Assembly (NCBI GenBank): GCA_024180945.1
Contig: JAKSGN010000006.1
Span: forward strand, 3,782,001 to 3,846,000
Origin: Macrophomina tecta
Lineage: Eukaryota; Ascomycota; Dothideomycetes; Botryosphaeriales; Botryosphaeriaceae
DNA length: 64,000 nucleotides
Direction: 5' to 3'
A program made the translations under genes and the position numbers. Under the pieces are notes generated by a model. The model searched no databases. It was not told the origin of the DNA and worked only from the letters and a program-made list of their open reading frames with translations. Shown in pieces: positions 62,453-64,000 of the stretch (position 1 is the first letter of the stretch; every line of letters starts with the position of its first letter).

Positions 62453-64000
62453 CTAAGCGGAGCCTTCGCCATTCATCGTAGCCAACCTAATGACCACCGC
62501 CCGCCTATGAGCCTCCAACTCCTCAACCTTAGCCAACTGCATAACAGCGGGACCAACATTCTTCAGGCCCTCGGCAGTCAAGTTCGAAGCGGTGATGTGC
62601 TTGACGTAAGAGGCGAGGTTGACGCCGGAGTACTGCTTGGCGTAGCCGTAGGTAGCTGTGTGAATATTAGCTTGTGTATCTCATGATAGGTTTGTGAACT
62701 GCGACTTACGCAACGAGTGATTAACACCAGCGGAGTAATCGCCCACACTCTCCGGCGTCCACGGGCCGATGAAGACACTACCAGCATTTTCGACCATCTG
62801 TGTCACCTTCTCCGCATCCTGAACCTGAAGAATCAAGTGCTCAGGCGCGTACATGTTGCTCAGGGTCATGGCCTCGTTGATGTCCTTTACGATGAGGGTG
62901 ACTGAGTGCTCGATGGCACCCCTGACGATGTCGACACGCGGCAGGGCCATGGCCTGTTTGTGGAGCTCGTCCTCAATGGCCTGCATTTCCTGTTCGTTGA
63001 GATCGACGGCAATGAGAACGACCTGGGAGTCGACGCCGTGCTCGGCCTGGGACAGCAGGTCGGAAGCGACGAAGGCGGGGTTGGCAGTCTTGTCGGCAAT
63101 GACGAGGACCTCACTGGGACCAGCGGGCATGTCGATACTGACACCGGCGCTGGTGTCGTTAGAGACGATCATCTTGGCGGCGGTGACGAACTGGTTGCCA
63201 GGGCCCAGGATCTTGTCGACCTTTGTGACGCTTTCGGTACCATAGGCCATGGCGGCGACGGCCTGAGCACCACCAGCCAGGACGATGCTCTCTGCACCAA
63301 CCTTGGCGGCGCAGTAGACGATCTCGGGGGTGACGGAGCCATCAGCGCGCGGCGGGGAGGCAATGACAATCTTCTTGCATCCAGCGACCATGGCAGGGAC
63401 ACCCAGCATCAGAGCAGTGGAAGGCAGAACGGCGGTACCCCCAGGCACGTACAGACCAACACGCTCAATGGGACGGACGAAGCGCGAGCACTTGACACCA
63501 GGCATGGTCTCAACCTCGAGCGGCTTGTCCTCCTTTTGAGCGGCGTGGAACTTGCGGATGTTCTCGAAAGAGACGTCAATGGCCGCAATGGTCTCCGGAG
63601 GAAGCTGCATCATGCTGCGGGGGAAGGGTGCCTTGAGGACGGGAGAAGTGAGAGAAGTTGCCTTCTCAAATTTGTGAGTGTACTCCAGAACCGCGGCATC
63701 TCCACGCTCGCGGATGTTCTGGATAATTGGGTTTACGATGCCAAGAATCCTATCTGCCGAGCGCTGCGACGGCCTCTGAAGGGCTTTCTCAACAGACTCA
63801 GGGGTGTGTTCAGCAGTGATGATGCGCTTCATCAGGATCTTTCCATCCTTGGTTCCAGCGGGGTCGTCCTGGCTCTTGGGAATTGATGCTGCCTCTTTTA
63901 CAGCCTCCTTCGCCCCACTGTTCTCCGTGGCCGCACCATTGGTGACGCCCAACTTCTCCGCCCAAGGACCCTTCGCGTCACCCTTTCTCCTCTTGATCTT
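62453..64000 (-). CDS. HIS4: Histidinol dehydrogenase domain of HIS4-type histidine biosynthesis protein (N-terminus outside window)
   Basis: Catalyses the last two oxidation steps of histidine synthesis, histidinol to histidine. Exons 64000-62710 and 62655-62453 with a 54-bp intron at 62656-62709 that joins NHSL to PTYGYAKQYSGVN. The frame is open at the right edge (KIKRRKGDAKGPWAEKLG), the linker that in fungal HIS4 connects the PRA-CH/PRA-PH modules to histidinol dehydrogenase, so the gene is probably the fused trifunctional type; the other modules lie beyond 64000. Visible family blocks are VGLYVPGGTAVLPSTALMLG, GGAQAVAAMAYGT, KILGPGNQFVTAAK, AGPSEVLVIAD and LLSQAEHG (zinc-site Gln/His), and later APEHL. 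The TTG at 63952 is not a start. Confidence 0.92.

Noticed and set aside
62906..63886. 326-codon plus-strand frame
   Set aside because: Antisense to histidinol dehydrogenase; no independent signature.

Overview
The window is nuclear DNA of a filamentous ascomycete (Pezizomycotina). The evidence is many short GT-AG introns (about 47-130 bp, branch sites like CTGAC or GCTAAC), fungal-only families (rhodopsin-domain membrane protein, L-arabinitol 4-dehydrogenase, a fused HIS4-type histidine gene, Kin4-like kinase) and retroelements bearing a RIP-like mutation pattern. Dothideomycetes is my best guess for class, but that is weak inference. Exon and intron limits were read by eye from splice signals and reading-frame continuity.

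Layout. 1-12.8 kb is a housekeeping block: a cyclophilin-RRM splicing-type isomerase (its first codons lie left of the window), L-arabinitol 4-dehydrogenase, a Kelch-BTB protein of Ral2 type, the OST5 subunit of oligosaccharyltransferase, the Rad1 checkpoint clamp subunit and a bZIP factor carrying an AT-hook. 12.8-22.3 kb has no gene I can support. 22.3-25.7 kb holds a divergent redox pair, a PrxQ/BCP-like peroxiredoxin and a Rieske/AIF-like flavoprotein, sharing a 367-bp promoter. 29.2-38.3 kb holds a large Kin4-like kinase and a secreted GH31 alpha-glucosidase, with a possible 53-residue gene after them.

40.06-49.10 kb is a nested retrotransposon island. An old, deleted, RIP-marked Ty1/copia-type element (159-bp LTRs, 5-bp target duplication GAGAA) was entered by a young Ty3/gypsy chromovirus (436-bp LTRs differing at one base, target duplication ATAAG, intact gag and pol). 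The chromovirus shows a textbook -1 frameshift site at the gag/pol junction, a possible self-priming primer site, and a spliced gene on the opposite strand between the chromodomain and the polypurine tract. That gene encodes a protein whose cysteines fit the fungal Zn2Cys6 spacing and are followed by a coiled coil; it is the most unusual thing in the window.

49.6-64 kb holds a seven-helix rhodopsin-domain protein, a zinc-dependent alcohol dehydrogenase-like enzyme, a PAF-acetylhydrolase-like esterase and, running off the right edge, the histidinol dehydrogenase end of HIS4. The host genes do not form a pathway cluster. The only pairs with a plausible functional link are the divergent peroxiredoxin and flavoprotein genes and, by position alone, the closely spaced OST5 and RAD1.
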